Part shown: positions 53,000 through 63,832 of the stretch, one piece after another | Numbering within the stretch: position 1 is the first letter of the stretch | Layout of the letters: the number at the start of each line of letters is the position of its first letter | Origin: Streptococcus phocae | GTDB lineage: Bacteria > Bacillota > Bacilli > Lactobacillales > Streptococcaceae | Length of the DNA stretch: 64,000 nt | NCBI RefSeq assembly: GCF_001302265.1 | Contig: NZ_LHQM01000013.1 | Coordinates: forward strand, 1 to 64,000 | Direction of reading: 5' to 3' | Translations under genes and position numbers: made by a program | Notes under the pieces: generated by a model | What the model was told of the DNA's origin: nothing | The model's input: the letters and a program-made list of their open reading frames with translations, nothing else | The model's database searches: none

Positions 53000-55798
53000 A
53001 TGAAATTAAAAGAAACATTGAATCTAGGAAAAACAGCATTTCCTATGCGAGCTGGTCTTCCTAATAAGGAACCACAGTGGCAAAAAACTTGGGAAGAAGC
53101 AGAGCTTTATCACAAACGTCAGGCCTTAAATGAAGGCAAACCAGCCTTTCATTTGCATGATGGCCCTCCCTATGCAAATGGGAATATTCACGTTGGCCAT
53201 GCACTGAACAAAATTTCAAAAGATATTATTGTTCGTTCAAAATCCATGTCAGGCTACCAAGCTCCTTACGTGCCAGGTTGGGATACACACGGTCTTCCAA
53301 TTGAACAAGTTTTGGCTAAAAAAGGAATCAAGAGAAAAGAGCTAGACTTGGCAGATTATTTGGACATGTGTCGTGAATATGCGCTGAGCCAAGTTGATAA
53401 ACAGCGAGATGACTTTAAGCGTCTAGGTGTTTCAGCAGACTGGGAAAATCCATACATCACCTTGGACCCTGAGTTTGAAGCAAATCAAATCCGTGTCTTT
53501 GGAGCGATGGCTGATAAAGGCTATATTTATCGTGGGGCTAAGCCTGTTTATTGGTCTTGGTCATCAGAGTCCGCACTAGCCGAAGCAGAAATCGAATATC
53601 ATGACATTGATTCAACGTCGCTTTACTATGCAAATAAGGTTAAAGATGGCAAAGGTGTCCTTGATACCGATACTTATCTTGTTGTTTGGACAACAACTCC
53701 ATTTACCGTAACGGCTTCGAGAGGGTTGACAGTTGGCTCAGACATTGACTATGTTTTGGTTAAGCCAGCAGCTACTGATCGCAAATATGTTGTGGCAGAA
53801 GGCCTTTTAGATAAATTGGCAGTAACCTTTAACTGGGATGCTTTTGAGATTTTAGCAACCTACAAAGGTTCTGAGTTAGAAATGATTGTCACAGAACACC
53901 CTTGGGACGCAGACGTTGATGAACTAGTGATTTTAGGAGACCATGTCACACTTGAATCAGGGACAGGTATTGTCCATACGGCTCCTGGTTTTGGTGAGGA
54001 TGACTATAACGTTGGTATGGCATATAACCTAGAAGTTGCTGTTACCGTTGACGAACGCGGGTTGATGATGGAAAATGCCGGTCCAGATTTCCATGGTAAA
54101 TTCTATGACAAAGTAACCCCTATCGTCATTGAAAAACTTGGTCAGCTCCTATTAGCTCAAGAAGTCATCAATCACTCTTACCCGTTTGATTGGCGGACGA
54201 AAAAACCAATTATTTGGCGTGCGGTTCCACAATGGTTTGCATCGGTTTCTGATTTCCGACAAGATATTTTAGATGAAATTGAGCAAACGACTTTCCACCC
54301 AGCATGGGGCAAGACTCGTCTTTACAATATGATTCGTGATCGTGGGGATTGGGTTATTTCACGTCAACGTTCATGGGGAGTACCACTACCAATTTTTTAC
54401 GCCGAAGATGGCACTCCAATCATGACCAAAGAAGTGACAGATCACATTGCTAGTCTTTTCCAAGAGCATGGGTCAATTATTTGGTGGCAAAAAGAGGCTA
54501 AAGAACTCTTGCCTGAAGGATTTACACATCCAGGTTCACCAAATGGTGAGTTTACAAAAGAAACCGATATTATGGATGTTTGGTTTGATTCAGGCTCTTC
54601 TTGGAAAGGTGTCATGGAGAGTCGTGATCAACTTGATTATCCTGCAGACCTTTACCTTGAAGGATCTGACCAATATCGTGGATGGTTCAACTCGTCCTTA
54701 ATCACGTCTGTTGCAGTTAATGGACATGCACCTTATAAGGCTATCTTGTCACAAGGATTTGTCCTTGATGGCAAGGGTGAGAAAATGTCAAAATCAAAAG
54801 GGAACATTATCTCGCCTAATGATGTGGCAAAACAGTACGGAGCAGATATCCTCAGACTTTGGGTAGCATCAGTGGATACCGATAATGATGTTCGCGTTTC
54901 AATGGACATCCTAGGTCAGGTATCTGAAACTTATCGTAAAATCAGAAATACGCTACGTTTCTTGATTGCTAACACATCAGATTTCAATCCAGCGACGGAT
55001 ACAGTTGATTATGCTAATCTAGCTCCAGTGGATCAGTACATGACCATCACCTTTAATAAATTGATTGCTACCATTAATGATGCTTATGAGCGCTACGACT
55101 TCATGACGATTTATAAGGCTGTTGTTAACTTTATTATCGTTGATTTATCAGCTTTCTATCTTGATTTTGCTAAAGACGTGGTTTACATTGAGGCAGCTAA
55201 TAGCCTTGAACGTCGTCGCATGCAAACTGTGTTTTATGACATTTTGGTTAAGATTACAAAACTATTGACACCAATCTTGCCACACACAACAGAGGAAATC
55301 TGGTCTTACCTTGAGCATGAAACTGAAGAATTTGTTCAACTAGCAGAAATGCCAAAAGCAAAACATTTTGAAGGTGAAGAAGCTATTTTAGAAGAGTGGC
55401 AAGCCTTTATGACCCTTCGTGCCCAAGCGCAGAAAGCTCTAGAAGAAGCTCGTAACCAAAAAATTATCGGTAAATCACTAGAGGCTCATTTAACGATTTA
55501 TGCGAGCCCAGCTATCAAAACGCTATTAACCTCGCTAAACAGTGACATCGCCTTGTTGTTGATTGTTTCTCAACTGACAATCAGTGAAGAACCTGCCCCT
55601 GCAGATGCGGTAAGTTTTGATGGTGTTGCCTTTACTGTTCGCCGCGCAGAAGGAGAAGTATGTGAACGTTCACGACGCATTGATCCAACAACTCGTATGC
55701 GTTCTTACAATGCTTTTGTCTGTGACCACAGCGCTAAAATCATCGAAGAAAACTTCCCAGAAGCTGTTGCTGAAGGATTTGAATCTTCACAAAAATAA
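53000..55798 (+). CDS. ileS: Isoleucyl-tRNA synthetase
   Basis: IleRS charges tRNA-Ile. The 932-residue class I synthetase has the HIGH-equivalent [16 protein letters not shown], the CP1 editing domain ([31 protein letters not shown]), KMSKS in [10 protein letters not shown] and the anticodon-binding helices. The C-terminal zinc-finger region reads CERS (residues 888-891) and CDHS (908-911), where bacterial relatives with this finger have CxxC pairs; both second cysteines are Ser. It is under the T-box at 52745-52956 and ends at a bidirectional terminator. Confidence 0.97.
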   Translation: MKLKETLNLGKTAFPMRAGLPNKEPQWQKTWEEAELYHKRQALNEGKPAFHLHDGPPYANGNIHVGHALNKISKDIIVRSKSMSGYQAPYVPGWDTHGLPIEQVLAKKGIKRKELDLADYLDMCREYALSQVDKQRDDFKRLGVSADWENPYITLDPEFEANQIRVFGAMADKGYIYRGAKPVYWSWSSESALAEAEIEYHDIDSTSLYYANKVKDGKGVLDTDTYLVVWTTTPFTVTASRGLTVGSDIDYVLVKPAATDRKYVVAEGLLDKLAVTFNWDAFEILATYKGSELEMIVTEHPWDADVDELVILGDHVTLESGTGIVHTAPGFGEDDYNVGMAYNLEVAVTVDERGLMMENAGPDFHGKFYDKVTPIVIEKLGQLLLAQEVINHSYPFDWRTKKPIIWRAVPQWFASVSDFRQDILDEIEQTTFHPAWGKTRLYNMIRDRGDWVISRQRSWGVPLPIFYAEDGTPIMTKEVTDHIASLFQEHGSIIWWQKEAKELLPEGFTHPGSPNGEFTKETDIMDVWFDSGSSWKGVMESRDQLDYPADLYLEGSDQYRGWFNSSLITSVAVNGHAPYKAILSQGFVLDGKGEKMSKSKGNIISPNDVAKQYGADILRLWVASVDTDNDVRVSMDILGQVSETYRKIRNTLRFLIANTSDFNPATDTVDYANLAPVDQYMTITFNKLIATINDAYERYDFMTIYKAVVNFIIVDLSAFYLDFAKDVVYIEAANSLERRRMQTVFYDILVKITKLLTPILPHTTEEIWSYLEHETEEFVQLAEMPKAKHFEGEEAILEEWQAFMTLRAQAQKALEEARNQKIIGKSLEAHLTIYASPAIKTLLTSLNSDIALLLIVSQLTISEEPAPADAVSFDGVAFTVRRAEGEVCERSRRIDPTTRMRSYNAFVCDHSAKIIEENFPEAVAEGFESSQK

Positions 55799-55839
55799 AC
55801 AGAAATTAGTATGCTAGCACTGCTAATTTCATATCACTA

Positions 55840-55876
55840 AAAAAAGAGAACGAACAGTTAGTTCGCTCTCTTTTTT
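55840..55876. terminator. Bidirectional terminator between ileS and the DUF1827 gene
   Basis: AAAAAGAGA-CGAAC and GTTCG-CTCTCTTTTTT pair around an AGTTA loop with one unpaired A. A and T runs on the two sides let it serve both convergent genes. Confidence 0.85.
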
Positions 55877-55880
55877 GTAA

Positions 55881-56183
55881 TTAGATTGTTGTGGGAAGAG
55901 AAATTTCAATAAGGTGATCAGTATAAAGGGTTTTGGTTTCTCCTGGGATAACAATCGATTGGTCAATTTTACGTCTAAAGAAAAATTCGCGAATAGCATT
56001 TAATTCGTCATCTTGGATAGCACGGTATTTATTGGAGATGAGTAATTCATAATGGTTAGGGGCTTTAGTAAAAATCACATCGGTATTTCCGGCGGAATAG
56101 ATTTCAACCAATTGGGCGTCGGTGTTTTGGAGTTGATTTCGGACAAGTTCAGGGTTGCTGTTGGTTGTATTGATAAGTCTCAT
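55881..56183 (-). CDS. DUF1827 family protein
   Basis: This 100-residue cytoplasmic protein starts at ATG 56183 behind a strong AGGAGG; a longer frame starting at 56210 would include that site in the coding region. The sequence (MRLINTTNSNPELVRNQLQN, DVIFTKAPNHYELLISNKYR) matches DUF1827, found in streptococci and relatives near clpE or ileS, with no known function. It is the last gene of a minus-strand group that includes the NUDIX gene. Confidence 0.82.
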   Translation of the reverse strand: MRLINTTNSNPELVRNQLQNTDAQLVEIYSAGNTDVIFTKAPNHYELLISNKYRAIQDDELNAIREFFFRRKIDQSIVIPGETKTLYTDHLIEISLPTTI

Positions 56184-56231
56184 GGCGATCCTCCTGGATA
56201 GTTTGCTCATATGATAGCATGTCTTTTCAGA

Positions 56232-56678
56232 TTAGTGGTGTTTTTTTTGCCACTCTTTAACGCCCCAACGGTGGCTATCCCGTTTTAATACTGCGATAGC
56301 TTCTGATATGGGGAACCAAGCAAGGGTGTTAAAGTCTTCTAAGGGTTTTGAGATGGCTTGACTAGTGGTGACTTCGTATAAGTAAGCCGGGTGGTAAAAA
56401 TGGGTGTCACGATGGCGGGAGTAAAAGTACTCATCTGCCTGTCCATAAAAATACCCCACATCCGCAACAAAGCCTAGTTCTTCAAGCAATTCACGGTCTA
56501 AGGCTTCACGCTGTGTTTCGCCAGGTTCGATTTCACCACCAGGCAAAAACCAAGACCCGTTAGGCGCTTGGACAAGGATGATTTCAGTTTTGTCGAGATT
56601 AGGAATAACAGCATAGACGCCGTGCCGCGTGGTATAGTTAACTTGCGTGACTTTTTGGCCAAATATTGGTATGTTCAT
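56232..56678 (-). CDS. NUDIX hydrolase
   Basis: This 148-residue MutT-like protein hydrolyses nucleoside diphosphate-linked substrates. The Nudix box is GGEIEPGETQREALDRELLE followed by ELGF, with all the metal-binding Glu residues. The preceding QAPNGSWFLPGG and a conserved N-terminal beta strand are typical. An ATTATA at 56697-56702 (TATAAT on the minus strand) and AAGGAG just before the start give it its own promoter, downstream of the clpE terminator. Substrate unknown. Confidence 0.88.
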   Translation of the reverse strand: MNIPIFGQKVTQVNYTTRHGVYAVIPNLDKTEIILVQAPNGSWFLPGGEIEPGETQREALDRELLEELGFVADVGYFYGQADEYFYSRHRDTHFYHPAYLYEVTTSQAISKPLEDFNTLAWFPISEAIAVLKRDSHRWGVKEWQKKHH

Positions 56679-56737
56679 AGTGTTCTCCTTTTTCCTATTA
56701 TACTAAATTTTGCAGGATTATTCTTATGAAAATAGAC

Positions 56738-56773
56738 AAAAACACCATCTTGTTTTAACAAGACGGTGTTTTG
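56738..56773. terminator. Terminator of clpE
   Basis: AAAACACCATCTTG (56739-56752) pairs with CAAGACGGTGTTTT (56759-56772) with one mismatch or wobble around a TTTTAA loop. T residues follow on the minus strand, where clpE ends. Confidence 0.85.
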
Positions 56774-56797
56774 AGTGAAGATGCGTCAAAAGTAAGA

Positions 56798-59068
56798 TTA
56801 GGCATTAGCCTCCTCAGGTACAGGCTCAGCTTTTTTAGCAGCTTTAATGACGATTGTGCCATTGCTTGACATGACGGCACACAATTCTTTTTCAGTTGGG
56901 TGCTCAAGGTAATAATCAGTGATGGCGTCTTCGATGTGATCTTGGATGGTACGGCGTAAAGGTCTTGCCCCCATTTTAGGATCGTAGCCTAGATCTACTA
57001 ATTTTTCCTTAACTTTTGCCGTAATATCAAGGTGAATATTATTGTAGGCCAAGCGGTTATTGACATCGTTTAACATGAGGTCAACAATACGTAAGAGATT
57101 TTCCTTACTCAAGGCCTTGAATTCAATGATACCATCAAAACGGTTCATGAATTCTGGGCTAAAGAAGTTGCCTAGCTCTCCTAAAACAGAGTTTGTACGC
57201 CCTTCTCTAGCAGCGCCAAAACCAACAGAGGCTTCGGTTTTACCAGAACCAGCGTTTGAGGTCATGATAATAATGGTATCTTTAAAGCTGACAGTTCGTC
57301 CTTGACCATCAGTCAAACGGCCATCATCCAAAACTTGCAAGAACATGTGTAGGACATCAGGGTGAGCTTTTTCAACCTCATCTAAAAGAATGAGTGAGTA
57401 AGGATTGCGACGGACTTTCTCAGTTAATTGTCCAGCCTCTTCGTAGCCAACATAGCCTGGAGGGGCACCGACCAATTTAGCCACAGCGTGTTTTTCCATG
57501 TATTCTGACATGTCAAAACGGATCATATTATCAGACGAGCCAAAGAGCTCAATTGCTAACTGTTTAGACAGCTCTGTTTTTCCGACACCTGTCGGACCAA
57601 CAAAGAGGAAGGAACCGATAGGACGATTTGGTGTGCCAAGACCAACACGATTTCGACGGATGGCTTTGGCGATTTTATTCACAGCGTCATCTTGTCCAAT
57701 AACATGAGATTTGAGGTCATCAGCTAAGTGAACTAACTGCGATTGCTCTTTTTCTTTCAGGTCTCCAACAGGAATATTGGTTTTTTGCTCAACAATAGCT
57801 TCAATAGTCTTTTCAGTGATGATTGGGGTGTCTTGTTCGTCGACTTTTTGCGCTTGCATTTCTTTGTATTTTGCAATTTGGTCGCGGAAGTAAGCAGCAC
57901 GCTCATAGTCTTCATCTCGTGTCGCTTGGGCTTTGAGGTTTTCAGCTTCAACTAATTTTTTATCGATGTCTTTAGGATCAACAAAGTTTAAGGTCAAATT
58001 CATCTTAGAACCGGCTTCGTCTAAGAGGTCAATGGCCTTATCAGGCAAGAAGCGGTCTTGGATATAGCGATTAGATAAGTTGGCAGCTGCTTCAATTGCT
58101 TCTGGGCTATATTTGACATGGTGATAATCTTCGTATTTGGGTTGGATACCTTTTAAGATTGCAATGGTTTCTTCAACAGATGGTTCTTCGACCTTGACAG
58201 GCTGCATCCGACGTTCCAAGGCGGCATCTTTTTCGATGATTCGGTATTCGTTGAGCGTTGTGGCACCAACTAGTTGCAATTCGCCACGTGCTAGAGCTGG
58301 TTTTAAAATATTTCCAGCATCCATATTGCCCTCGCCTGCAGAGCCTGCACCAACAATTTCATGGATTTCATCGATAAACAAGATGACGTCGTTACGATTG
58401 CGGATATCTTCCATCAGTTTTTGCATGCGCTCTTCAAACTGACCACGGATACCAGTTCCTTGTACTAGGCTTACCACATCCAAACGAATGACTTGTTTGC
58501 CTTGTAGTTTGTGAGGCACATCGCCATCAACAATTTTCTGAGCGAGTCCTTCGACCACAGCGGTTTTACCAACTCCTGGTTCGCCGATGAGGACTGGATT
58601 GTTTTTGGTGCGGCGGTTAAGGATTTCGATAACACGGATGATTTCTTCATCACGGCCAACAACAGGATCAATGTCTCCTCGTTTGGCAATTTCAGTGACA
58701 TTAATACCAAATTCTTCTAAGAGACCTTTTGGCTTATCGCTGGCTGGTTGTGGTTGCCCAGGGCGTCGCCCGTTAAAGCCACCGCCATTATGACCACCAC
58801 CATGACGACCTGATTGGATCGGTGGTGTGTTTGGTAGATTGCCAAAAGCTTTGAAGTTATTCATGTCTCCAAAGAAATCATCAAAGAATGGGTTTGAAGC
58901 CGATTGCGCCTTGTGATGCCCCCCAAAACCTCCTAAAATAGGATTTGAAGGGTCGGTTTTCATGATTTGGTAACAGTTTTGACAAAGGTCTACTTGCCTT
59001 TGTTTTCCATTCACATTCGTGTAAAGGTGGATGGTTGATTCGTTTAAATTACAATTTTGACAGAGCAT
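56798..59068 (-). CDS. clpE: AAA+ unfoldase ClpE
   Basis: ClpE is the Firmicute Hsp100 unfoldase that works with ClpP and in heat stress helps remove misfolded proteins and the CtsR repressor. The 756-residue protein has an N-terminal zinc finger with two CxxC pairs (LCQNCNL, LCQNCYQ) and a Gly/His/Gln-rich linker. AAA domain 1 has [14 protein letters not shown] and [17 protein letters not shown]-like coiled middle region follows, then AAA domain 2 ([25 protein letters not shown]). The promoter carries CtsR and CIRCE-like sites, so it is stress controlled. Confidence 0.96.
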   Translation of the reverse strand: MLCQNCNLNESTIHLYTNVNGKQRQVDLCQNCYQIMKTDPSNPILGGFGGHHKAQSASNPFFDDFFGDMNNFKAFGNLPNTPPIQSGRHGGGHNGGGFNGRRPGQPQPASDKPKGLLEEFGINVTEIAKRGDIDPVVGRDEEIIRVIEILNRRTKNNPVLIGEPGVGKTAVVEGLAQKIVDGDVPHKLQGKQVIRLDVVSLVQGTGIRGQFEERMQKLMEDIRNRNDVILFIDEIHEIVGAGSAGEGNMDAGNILKPALARGELQLVGATTLNEYRIIEKDAALERRMQPVKVEEPSVEETIAILKGIQPKYEDYHHVKYSPEAIEAAANLSNRYIQDRFLPDKAIDLLDEAGSKMNLTLNFVDPKDIDKKLVEAENLKAQATRDEDYERAAYFRDQIAKYKEMQAQKVDEQDTPIITEKTIEAIVEQKTNIPVGDLKEKEQSQLVHLADDLKSHVIGQDDAVNKIAKAIRRNRVGLGTPNRPIGSFLFVGPTGVGKTELSKQLAIELFGSSDNMIRFDMSEYMEKHAVAKLVGAPPGYVGYEEAGQLTEKVRRNPYSLILLDEVEKAHPDVLHMFLQVLDDGRLTDGQGRTVSFKDTIIIMTSNAGSGKTEASVGFGAAREGRTNSVLGELGNFFSPEFMNRFDGIIEFKALSKENLLRIVDLMLNDVNNRLAYNNIHLDITAKVKEKLVDLGYDPKMGARPLRRTIQDHIEDAITDYYLEHPTEKELCAVMSSNGTIVIKAAKKAEPVPEEANA

Positions 59069-59108
59069 AATATACCTCCAAGGGTTTCTATAAAAGCCAT
59101 AATCATTT

Positions 59109-59125
59109 AGTCAAAAATGGTCAAA
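59109..59125 (-). promoter_or_regulatory. CtsR operator of clpE
   Basis: AGTCAAA-AAT-GGTCAAA at 59109-59125 is a perfect direct heptad repeat of the CtsR consensus. It lies downstream of the predicted minus-strand -10 box (ATTATA, 59138-59143), so bound CtsR would block early elongation or initiation. Confidence 0.9.
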
Positions 59126-59137
59126 CTTTATACTCAT

Positions 59138-59165
59138 ATTATAGCACCATCATTTTGGAAATCAA
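59138..59165 (-). promoter_or_regulatory. clpE promoter
   Basis: On the minus strand TTGATT (59165-59160) and TATAAT (59143-59138) are 16 bp apart, about 70 bases before the clpE ATG. Confidence 0.6.
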
Positions 59166-59181
59166 GCAAAAAGTTTAAAAA

Positions 59182-59208
59182 TTAGCACTGTCATTGATAG
59201 AGTGATAA
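59182..59208 (-). promoter_or_regulatory. CIRCE-like HrcA operator upstream of clpE
   Basis: TTAGCACTG (59182-59190), 9 bases, GAGTGATAA (59200-59208) matches the CIRCE consensus TTAGCACTC-N9-GAGTGCTAA at 16 of 18 positions with exact spacing. It lies 16 bp upstream of the clpE -35 box. CIRCE is bound by HrcA; it is usual before groES and dnaK operons but uncommon before clpE. Confidence 0.65.
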
Positions 59209-59359
59209 CAAGATGCTAGCTCCGCTTTTCAAAAGGCTTAATCAGCAGGTCATGATTTTCCAAAAAGCCTAAAATATAGAGAAAAATATGACTTTTCTTG
59301 TTTGTTTGCTGAAATTTGTGTTAAAATAATAGGGATAACAAACGAATAGGAGAAACGAA

Positions 59360-59590
59360 ATGGAATCACATTTGGTGAGAATTATCAACCGTTTAGAACT
59401 AATGGTAACAGACGGTGGCAATCTTAAAAGAAACTTTGAACGTGATGGCGTTGTTGTTGCCGAGGTAGCATTTTCAAACGATCCAGATAATGGTCCAGTT
59501 TTTACATTGCGTGATGTTGAAGCACGTGAGTCATACTCATTTGACAGCATTGATTTGATTGCAATGGAAATCTACGATTTATTATATTAG
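59360..59590 (+). CDS. DUF1797 family protein
   Basis: This 76-residue protein (MESHLVRIINRLELMVTDGG, LKRNFERDGVVVAEVAF) belongs to the DUF1797/YkuJ family of small Firmicute proteins of unknown function. TTGTTT (59298-59303) and TAAAAT (59322-59327) 18 bp apart form a promoter, and TAGGAGAAA precedes the ATG. It diverges from clpE across the operator region and ends at a terminator. Confidence 0.85.
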   Translation: MESHLVRIINRLELMVTDGGNLKRNFERDGVVVAEVAFSNDPDNGPVFTLRDVEARESYSFDSIDLIAMEIYDLLY

Positions 59591-59603
59591 TAATTGCTAA
59601 AGA

Positions 59604-59627
59604 GGCTTGCTTAGGGCAAGTTTTTTT
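59604..59627 (+). terminator. Rho-independent terminator
   Basis: CTTGC (59606-59610) and GCAAG (59616-59620) with a five-base loop and seven T residues. Confidence 0.75.
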
Positions 59628-59642
59628 ATTGGGCAAAAAAAC

Positions 59643-59671
59643 TTGTATTAATATTCACTGGATGGTATAAT
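59643..59671 (+). promoter_or_regulatory. Promoter of the amino-acid ABC transporter
   Basis: TTGTAT (59643-59648), 17 bp, then TGGTATAAT giving an extended -10 (59663-59671), about 40 bases before ATG 59713. Confidence 0.7.
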
Positions 59672-59712
59672 TATCTTTATTAAAATTAATGATGCGTTGT
59701 TAGGAGATTGAC

Positions 59713-60399
59713 ATGGATTTTTCTTTTTTGCCCACTTATTGGGCCTACTTTAATTATGGTGTGATTGTAACCATTATGATTTCAGCTAGTGTCGTGTTTT
59801 TTGGCACGATTATTGGTGTTTTGGTGACTTTTGCAAAACGCAGTTCCATCAAACCGCTAAACTGGTTGGTCAACCTCTATGTTTGGGTTTTCCGTGGGAC
59901 GCCTATGGTTGTGCAAATCATGATTGCCTTTGCATGGATTCATTTTAACCACATGCCAACCATCGGTTTTGGTGTTTTGGACTTGGATTTCTCAAGACTC
60001 TTGCCTGGTGTCATTATTATTTCTTTAAATAGTGGTGCTTACATCTCAGAAATTGTCAGAGCAGGTATTGAAGCAGTGCCCAAAGGGCAACTCGAGGCTG
60101 CTTACTCATTAGGAATTCGTCCGACAAATGCTATGCGTTATGTCATTTTACCTCAAGCTTTTAAAAACATTTTGCCAGCTCTGGGGAATGAATTTATTAC
60201 AATTATCAAAGACAGTGCCCTTTTACAAACCATCGGTGTCATGGAATTGTGGAATGGTGCCCAGTCTGTTGTAACGGCTACTTATTCACCAATCACGCCA
60301 TTACTTTTTGCAGCATTTTATTATTTGATGGTGACTACTGTACTATCACAGCTTCTAGGTGTGTTAGAACGGAAATTGGGACAAGGGGATAACAAATGA
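59713..60399 (+). CDS. Polar amino-acid ABC transporter permease
   Basis: This 228-residue permease of the HisMQ type has five membrane helices and the EAA coupling motif ([20 protein letters not shown] followed by [11 protein letters not shown]). It works with the ATPase encoded next (4-base overlap). No substrate-binding protein gene adjoins, so the binding protein must come from elsewhere. Likely substrates are glutamine, glutamate, cystine or other polar amino acids; the sequence does not decide. Confidence 0.9.
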   Translation: MDFSFLPTYWAYFNYGVIVTIMISASVVFFGTIIGVLVTFAKRSSIKPLNWLVNLYVWVFRGTPMVVQIMIAFAWIHFNHMPTIGFGVLDLDFSRLLPGVIIISLNSGAYISEIVRAGIEAVPKGQLEAAYSLGIRPTNAMRYVILPQAFKNILPALGNEFITIIKDSALLQTIGVMELWNGAQSVVTATYSPITPLLFAAFYYLMVTTVLSQLLGVLERKLGQGDNK

Positions 60400-61130
60400 C
60401 GGAAACAATTATTTCAATTAAAGGATTACACAAATATTTTGGAGAAAATGAGGTGCTAAAAGGCATTGATTTAGATATCCAAAAAGGCGAGGTTGTGGTC
60501 ATTATTGGACCATCTGGTTCAGGAAAATCAACCTTGCTAAGAACGATGAATCTATTAGAAGAGCCGACCAAGGGTCAGATTACATTTGAAGGCGTTGACA
60601 TCACAGACAAAACCAACGACATCTTTAAAATGCGTGAAAAAATGGGAATGGTTTTCCAGCAATTTAATCTCTTTCCAAATATGAATGTTTTAGACAACAT
60701 CACCTTGTCACCAGTTAAAACAAGAGGAGTGTCTAAAAAAGAGGCTGAACAAAAAGCTTATGCCCTACTGGACAAAGTAGGACTCAGAGAAAAAGCCAAG
60801 GCCTATCCGTCTAGTTTGTCTGGTGGGCAACAGCAGCGTATTGCGATTGCACGGGGCTTAGCTATGGATCCAGATGTGTTGCTCTTTGATGAACCTACCT
60901 CAGCATTAGATCCTGAAATGGTTGGTGAGGTTTTAGGAGTCATGCAAGATTTAGCCAAATCTGGTATGACGATGGTCATTGTTACTCATGAAATGGGATT
61001 TGCCAAAGAAGTGGCAGACCGGGTGATTTTTATGGACGGTGGCTTTATCGTCGAGCAAGGCAGTCCTACTCAACTTTTTGAAGACACAAAAGAAGTGAGA
61101 ACCAAGGATTTCTTAAGCAAAATATTATAA
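60396..61130 (+). CDS. Polar amino-acid ABC transporter ATPase
   Basis: This 244-residue ATPase has Walker [20 protein letters not shown]-loop VFQQFNLF, signature [16 protein letters not shown], Walker [21 protein letters not shown] and the H-loop VTHEMGFA. The GlnQ/HisP type is clear from the length and the [12 protein letters not shown] end. It overlaps the permease gene by 4 bases and is followed by a terminator. Confidence 0.93.
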   Translation: MTETIISIKGLHKYFGENEVLKGIDLDIQKGEVVVIIGPSGSGKSTLLRTMNLLEEPTKGQITFEGVDITDKTNDIFKMREKMGMVFQQFNLFPNMNVLDNITLSPVKTRGVSKKEAEQKAYALLDKVGLREKAKAYPSSLSGGQQQRIAIARGLAMDPDVLLFDEPTSALDPEMVGEVLGVMQDLAKSGMTMVIVTHEMGFAKEVADRVIFMDGGFIVEQGSPTQLFEDTKEVRTKDFLSKIL

Positions 61131-61137
61131 AAAAAGT

Positions 61138-61161
61138 GTTGGTGGGAACCAACCTTTTTTT
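61138..61161 (+). terminator. Rho-independent terminator
   Basis: GTTGGT and ACCAAC with a GGGA loop, followed by seven T residues. Confidence 0.82.
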
Positions 61162-61219
61162 GAATTTCAAATTGTTTTTCAGTAAAATTTCTGTATTTTC
61201 GAAAAAACGAATAAAGAAA

Positions 61220-61248
61220 GTGACAGGACTTTTTTTTTCCGTTATAAT
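61220..61248 (+). promoter_or_regulatory. folD promoter
   Basis: GTGACA (61220-61225) and TATAAT (61243-61248), 17 bp apart. Confidence 0.65.
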
Positions 61249-61274
61249 GGATAAAAAGTTTGCAAGGAGCAATT

Positions 61275-62135
61275 ATGGTACAACTAATAGATGGTAAAGC
61301 GCTAGCCAAAAAAATGCAAGAAGAGTTAGCAGAAAAAGTGAGCACCCTTAAACAAAACCAAGGGCTTGTTCCAGGTCTTGTTGTGATTCTTGTTGGCGAT
61401 AATCCTGCCAGTCAGGTCTATGTCCGCAACAAAGAGCGTTCTGCTTTGGCAGCTGGCTTTAACAGTCAGACCGTACGCTTATCAGAATCCATCTCTCAAG
61501 AAGAACTCATTGCGGTGATTGAACAATATAACCAAGACGACGCTTTTCATGGCATTTTGGTCCAATTGCCCCTGCCAAATCATATTAATGATAAAAAAAT
61601 CATTTTAACCATTGATCCTAAAAAAGACGTGGATGGCTTTCATCCGATGAATACGGGTCACCTTTGGTCAGGACGTTCTCAGATGGTACCTTGCACACCT
61701 GCAGGCATTATGGAAATGTTTCGTGAGTACCGTGTTGACCTTGAAGGTCAGCATGCCGTTATTATTGGCAGGTCCAACATCGTTGGTAAACCGATGGCGC
61801 AGCTCTTACTTGATAAAAATGCAACAGTGACCTTAACTCATTCACGGACACGTCATTTGGCTGATATTTGCAGCCAAGCAGATATTCTCATTGTAGCCAT
61901 TGGTCAAGGTCATTTTGTTACTAAAGATTTTATCAAGCCAGGTGCAGTCGTGATTGATGTGGGCATGAACCGCGATGATAATGGAAAATTAATTGGCGAT
62001 GTAAAGTTTGACGAAGTCTCAGAAGTTGCCAGCATGATTACCCCAGTACCTGGGGGTGTGGGACCTATGACAATAACCATGCTTCTTGAGCAAACCTACC
62101 AAGCAGCGCTGAGAAGTGTCAGCACCTCATTGTAA
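61275..62135 (+). CDS. folD: Bifunctional methylenetetrahydrofolate dehydrogenase/cyclohydrolase
   Basis: FolD interconverts 5,10-methylene-, methenyl- and 10-formyl-tetrahydrofolate for purine and formyl-Met synthesis. Start 61275 ([20 protein letters not shown]) follows AAGGAGC; an ATG 15 bases earlier would include that site. The 286-residue protein has the catalytic Lys in YVRNKERSA, the folate motif [17 protein letters not shown] site [15 protein letters not shown] and [10 protein letters not shown]. Confidence 0.96.
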   Translation: MVQLIDGKALAKKMQEELAEKVSTLKQNQGLVPGLVVILVGDNPASQVYVRNKERSALAAGFNSQTVRLSESISQEELIAVIEQYNQDDAFHGILVQLPLPNHINDKKIILTIDPKKDVDGFHPMNTGHLWSGRSQMVPCTPAGIMEMFREYRVDLEGQHAVIIGRSNIVGKPMAQLLLDKNATVTLTHSRTRHLADICSQADILIVAIGQGHFVTKDFIKPGAVVIDVGMNRDDNGKLIGDVKFDEVSEVASMITPVPGGVGPMTITMLLEQTYQAALRSVSTSL

Positions 62136-62171
62136 AACAGATTAAACAGTAACATGAAGGGCAATTAAATA

Positions 62172-62203
62172 GGAAAAGAGAAGTCTCTTTTGACTTCTTT
62201 TTC
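62172..62203 (+). terminator. Rho-independent terminator of folD
   Basis: AAAAGAGAAGTC and GACTTCTTTTTC arms form a hairpin with a TCTTTT loop and T-rich end. Confidence 0.78.
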
Positions 62204-62298
62204 TGTTGTTTATAGTCACCTTTCATGCAGAAAAATGGTATAATTGCATTAGTATACAAGTCAAAATGACAGGACTTGATGAAGTGAAAGGCAGGCTG

Positions 62299-63627
62299 AT
62301 GACAGAATATTTATCCGTCACTCATTTAACCAAATACTTAAAACTGAAATTTGACCGAGACCCATACCTCGAGAGGGTTTACCTAACGGGACAGGTGTCA
62401 AATTTTAGAAAAAGACCTAACCATCAGTATTTTTCATTAAAAGATGAGAATGCTGTGATCCAAGCGACGATGTGGGCAGGTGCTTATAAAAAACTTGGCT
62501 TTGAGTTAGAAGAAGGCATGAAACTCAACGTTGTTGGGCGCATTCAACTCTATGAACCAGGAGGATCGTATTCGATTATTCTGGAAAAAGCTGAGCCAGA
62601 TGGTGTTGGGGCACTAGCCATACAATTTGAACAGCTAAAGAAAAAGCTAGCCAATGAAGGTTTCTTTGACGCTCGTCACAAACAAACACTCCCTCAATTT
62701 GTGACAAAAGTAGGGGTTCTAACGAGTCCCAGTGGTGCGGTCATCCGAGACATTATCACCACCATTTCCAGACGTTTCCCAGGTGTCGAGATTCTCTTAT
62801 TCCCGACAAAGGTTCAAGGAGAAGGAGCTGCTCAGGAAATTGTCGCAAATCTGAAAAAAGCTAATCAACGGTCAGATCTTGATTTATTGATTGTTGGACG
62901 TGGCGGTGGCTCCATTGAAGATTTATGGGCTTTTAACGAGGAAATTGTCGTTCAAGCTATTTTTGAATCACGCTTACCAATTATTTCAAGTGTGGGGCAT
63001 GAGACAGACACGACTCTAGCAGACTTTGTAGCAGACCACCGAGCTGCAACCCCTACCGCAGCAGCAGAACTCGCAACTCCAGTGACAAAAACAGATGTGA
63101 TTTCCTGGATTGCTGAGCAGCAAAATCGTTCCTACCAGGCTTGCTCACGCCGTATCAAGCAAAATCAAGAATGGGTAACCAAGTTATCCCAATCCGTTAT
63201 TTTTCGACAACCAGAGCGACTCTATGATGCCTATGTGCAAAAAATAGATCGTCTCAATCTGTCCTTGACCAATCACCTCAAGGATCAGTTAGTCACTGCT
63301 AAAGAGGCTCTGTCTCAAACAAGACACCGCCTACTAGCTACACATTTAGATGCCAGGTTACACCGCCACCAAGACCGCGTGCTTGTCGCGAGACGCTTGC
63401 TGTGCTCTACCATGACCAATCACTATGATAGTCAAAAAGCTCGTTTTGAGCAGGCACAGAGTGCTTTGTTGTCATTGGATACGAGTCGGATTATTGCTCG
63501 GGGTTATGCCATGGTTGAGAAAACAGACGGTTTAGTAGCATCCGTTAAAGGCATAAAAAAAGGTGATCAGCTTAGCATTAAAATGCGTGATGGTCAATTA
63601 GAAGTAGAGGTAAAAGATGTCAACTAA
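62299..63627 (+). CDS. xseA: Exodeoxyribonuclease VII large subunit
   Basis: XseA is the catalytic subunit of exonuclease VII, which degrades single-stranded DNA from both ends. Start 62299 ([20 protein letters not shown]) is the canonical N-terminus, giving 442 residues; an in-frame ATG at 62206 would precede the -10 box (TGGTATAAT, 62236-62244). It has the OB-fold, then the catalytic region ([55 protein letters not shown]) and the long coiled coil that binds XseB. It overlaps xseB by 11 bases. Confidence 0.95.
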   Translation: MTEYLSVTHLTKYLKLKFDRDPYLERVYLTGQVSNFRKRPNHQYFSLKDENAVIQATMWAGAYKKLGFELEEGMKLNVVGRIQLYEPGGSYSIILEKAEPDGVGALAIQFEQLKKKLANEGFFDARHKQTLPQFVTKVGVLTSPSGAVIRDIITTISRRFPGVEILLFPTKVQGEGAAQEIVANLKKANQRSDLDLLIVGRGGGSIEDLWAFNEEIVVQAIFESRLPIISSVGHETDTTLADFVADHRAATPTAAAELATPVTKTDVISWIAEQQNRSYQACSRRIKQNQEWVTKLSQSVIFRQPERLYDAYVQKIDRLNLSLTNHLKDQLVTAKEALSQTRHRLLATHLDARLHRHQDRVLVARRLLCSTMTNHYDSQKARFEQAQSALLSLDTSRIIARGYAMVEKTDGLVASVKGIKKGDQLSIKMRDGQLEVEVKDVN

Positions 63628-63832
63628 AAAAACATTCGAAGAAAATTTACAAGATTTAGAAGCTATTGTCAGCAAACTAGAAAATGGCGATATTCCTTTA
63701 GAAGAAGCTATCGCAGCATTTCAAAAAGGCATGTTGTTGTCAAAAGAACTCCAACAGACCTTGCAAACGGCGGAAAAAACATTGGTTAAGGTCATGCAAG
63801 CTGATGGTACCGAAGTCGATATTGATGCCTAA
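63617..63832 (+). CDS. xseB: Exodeoxyribonuclease VII small subunit
   Basis: This 71-residue coiled protein ([33 protein letters not shown]) binds the XseA coiled coil and is needed for activity. It overlaps xseA and shares its last base with the next start codon. Confidence 0.95.
   Translation: MSTKKTFEENLQDLEAIVSKLENGDIPLEEAIAAFQKGMLLSKELQQTLQTAEKTLVKVMQADGTEVDIDA

Noticed and set aside
57060..57305. Plus-strand open frames inside clpE
   Set aside because: They follow the reverse codon pattern of clpE, lack ribosome binding sites and resemble no protein.
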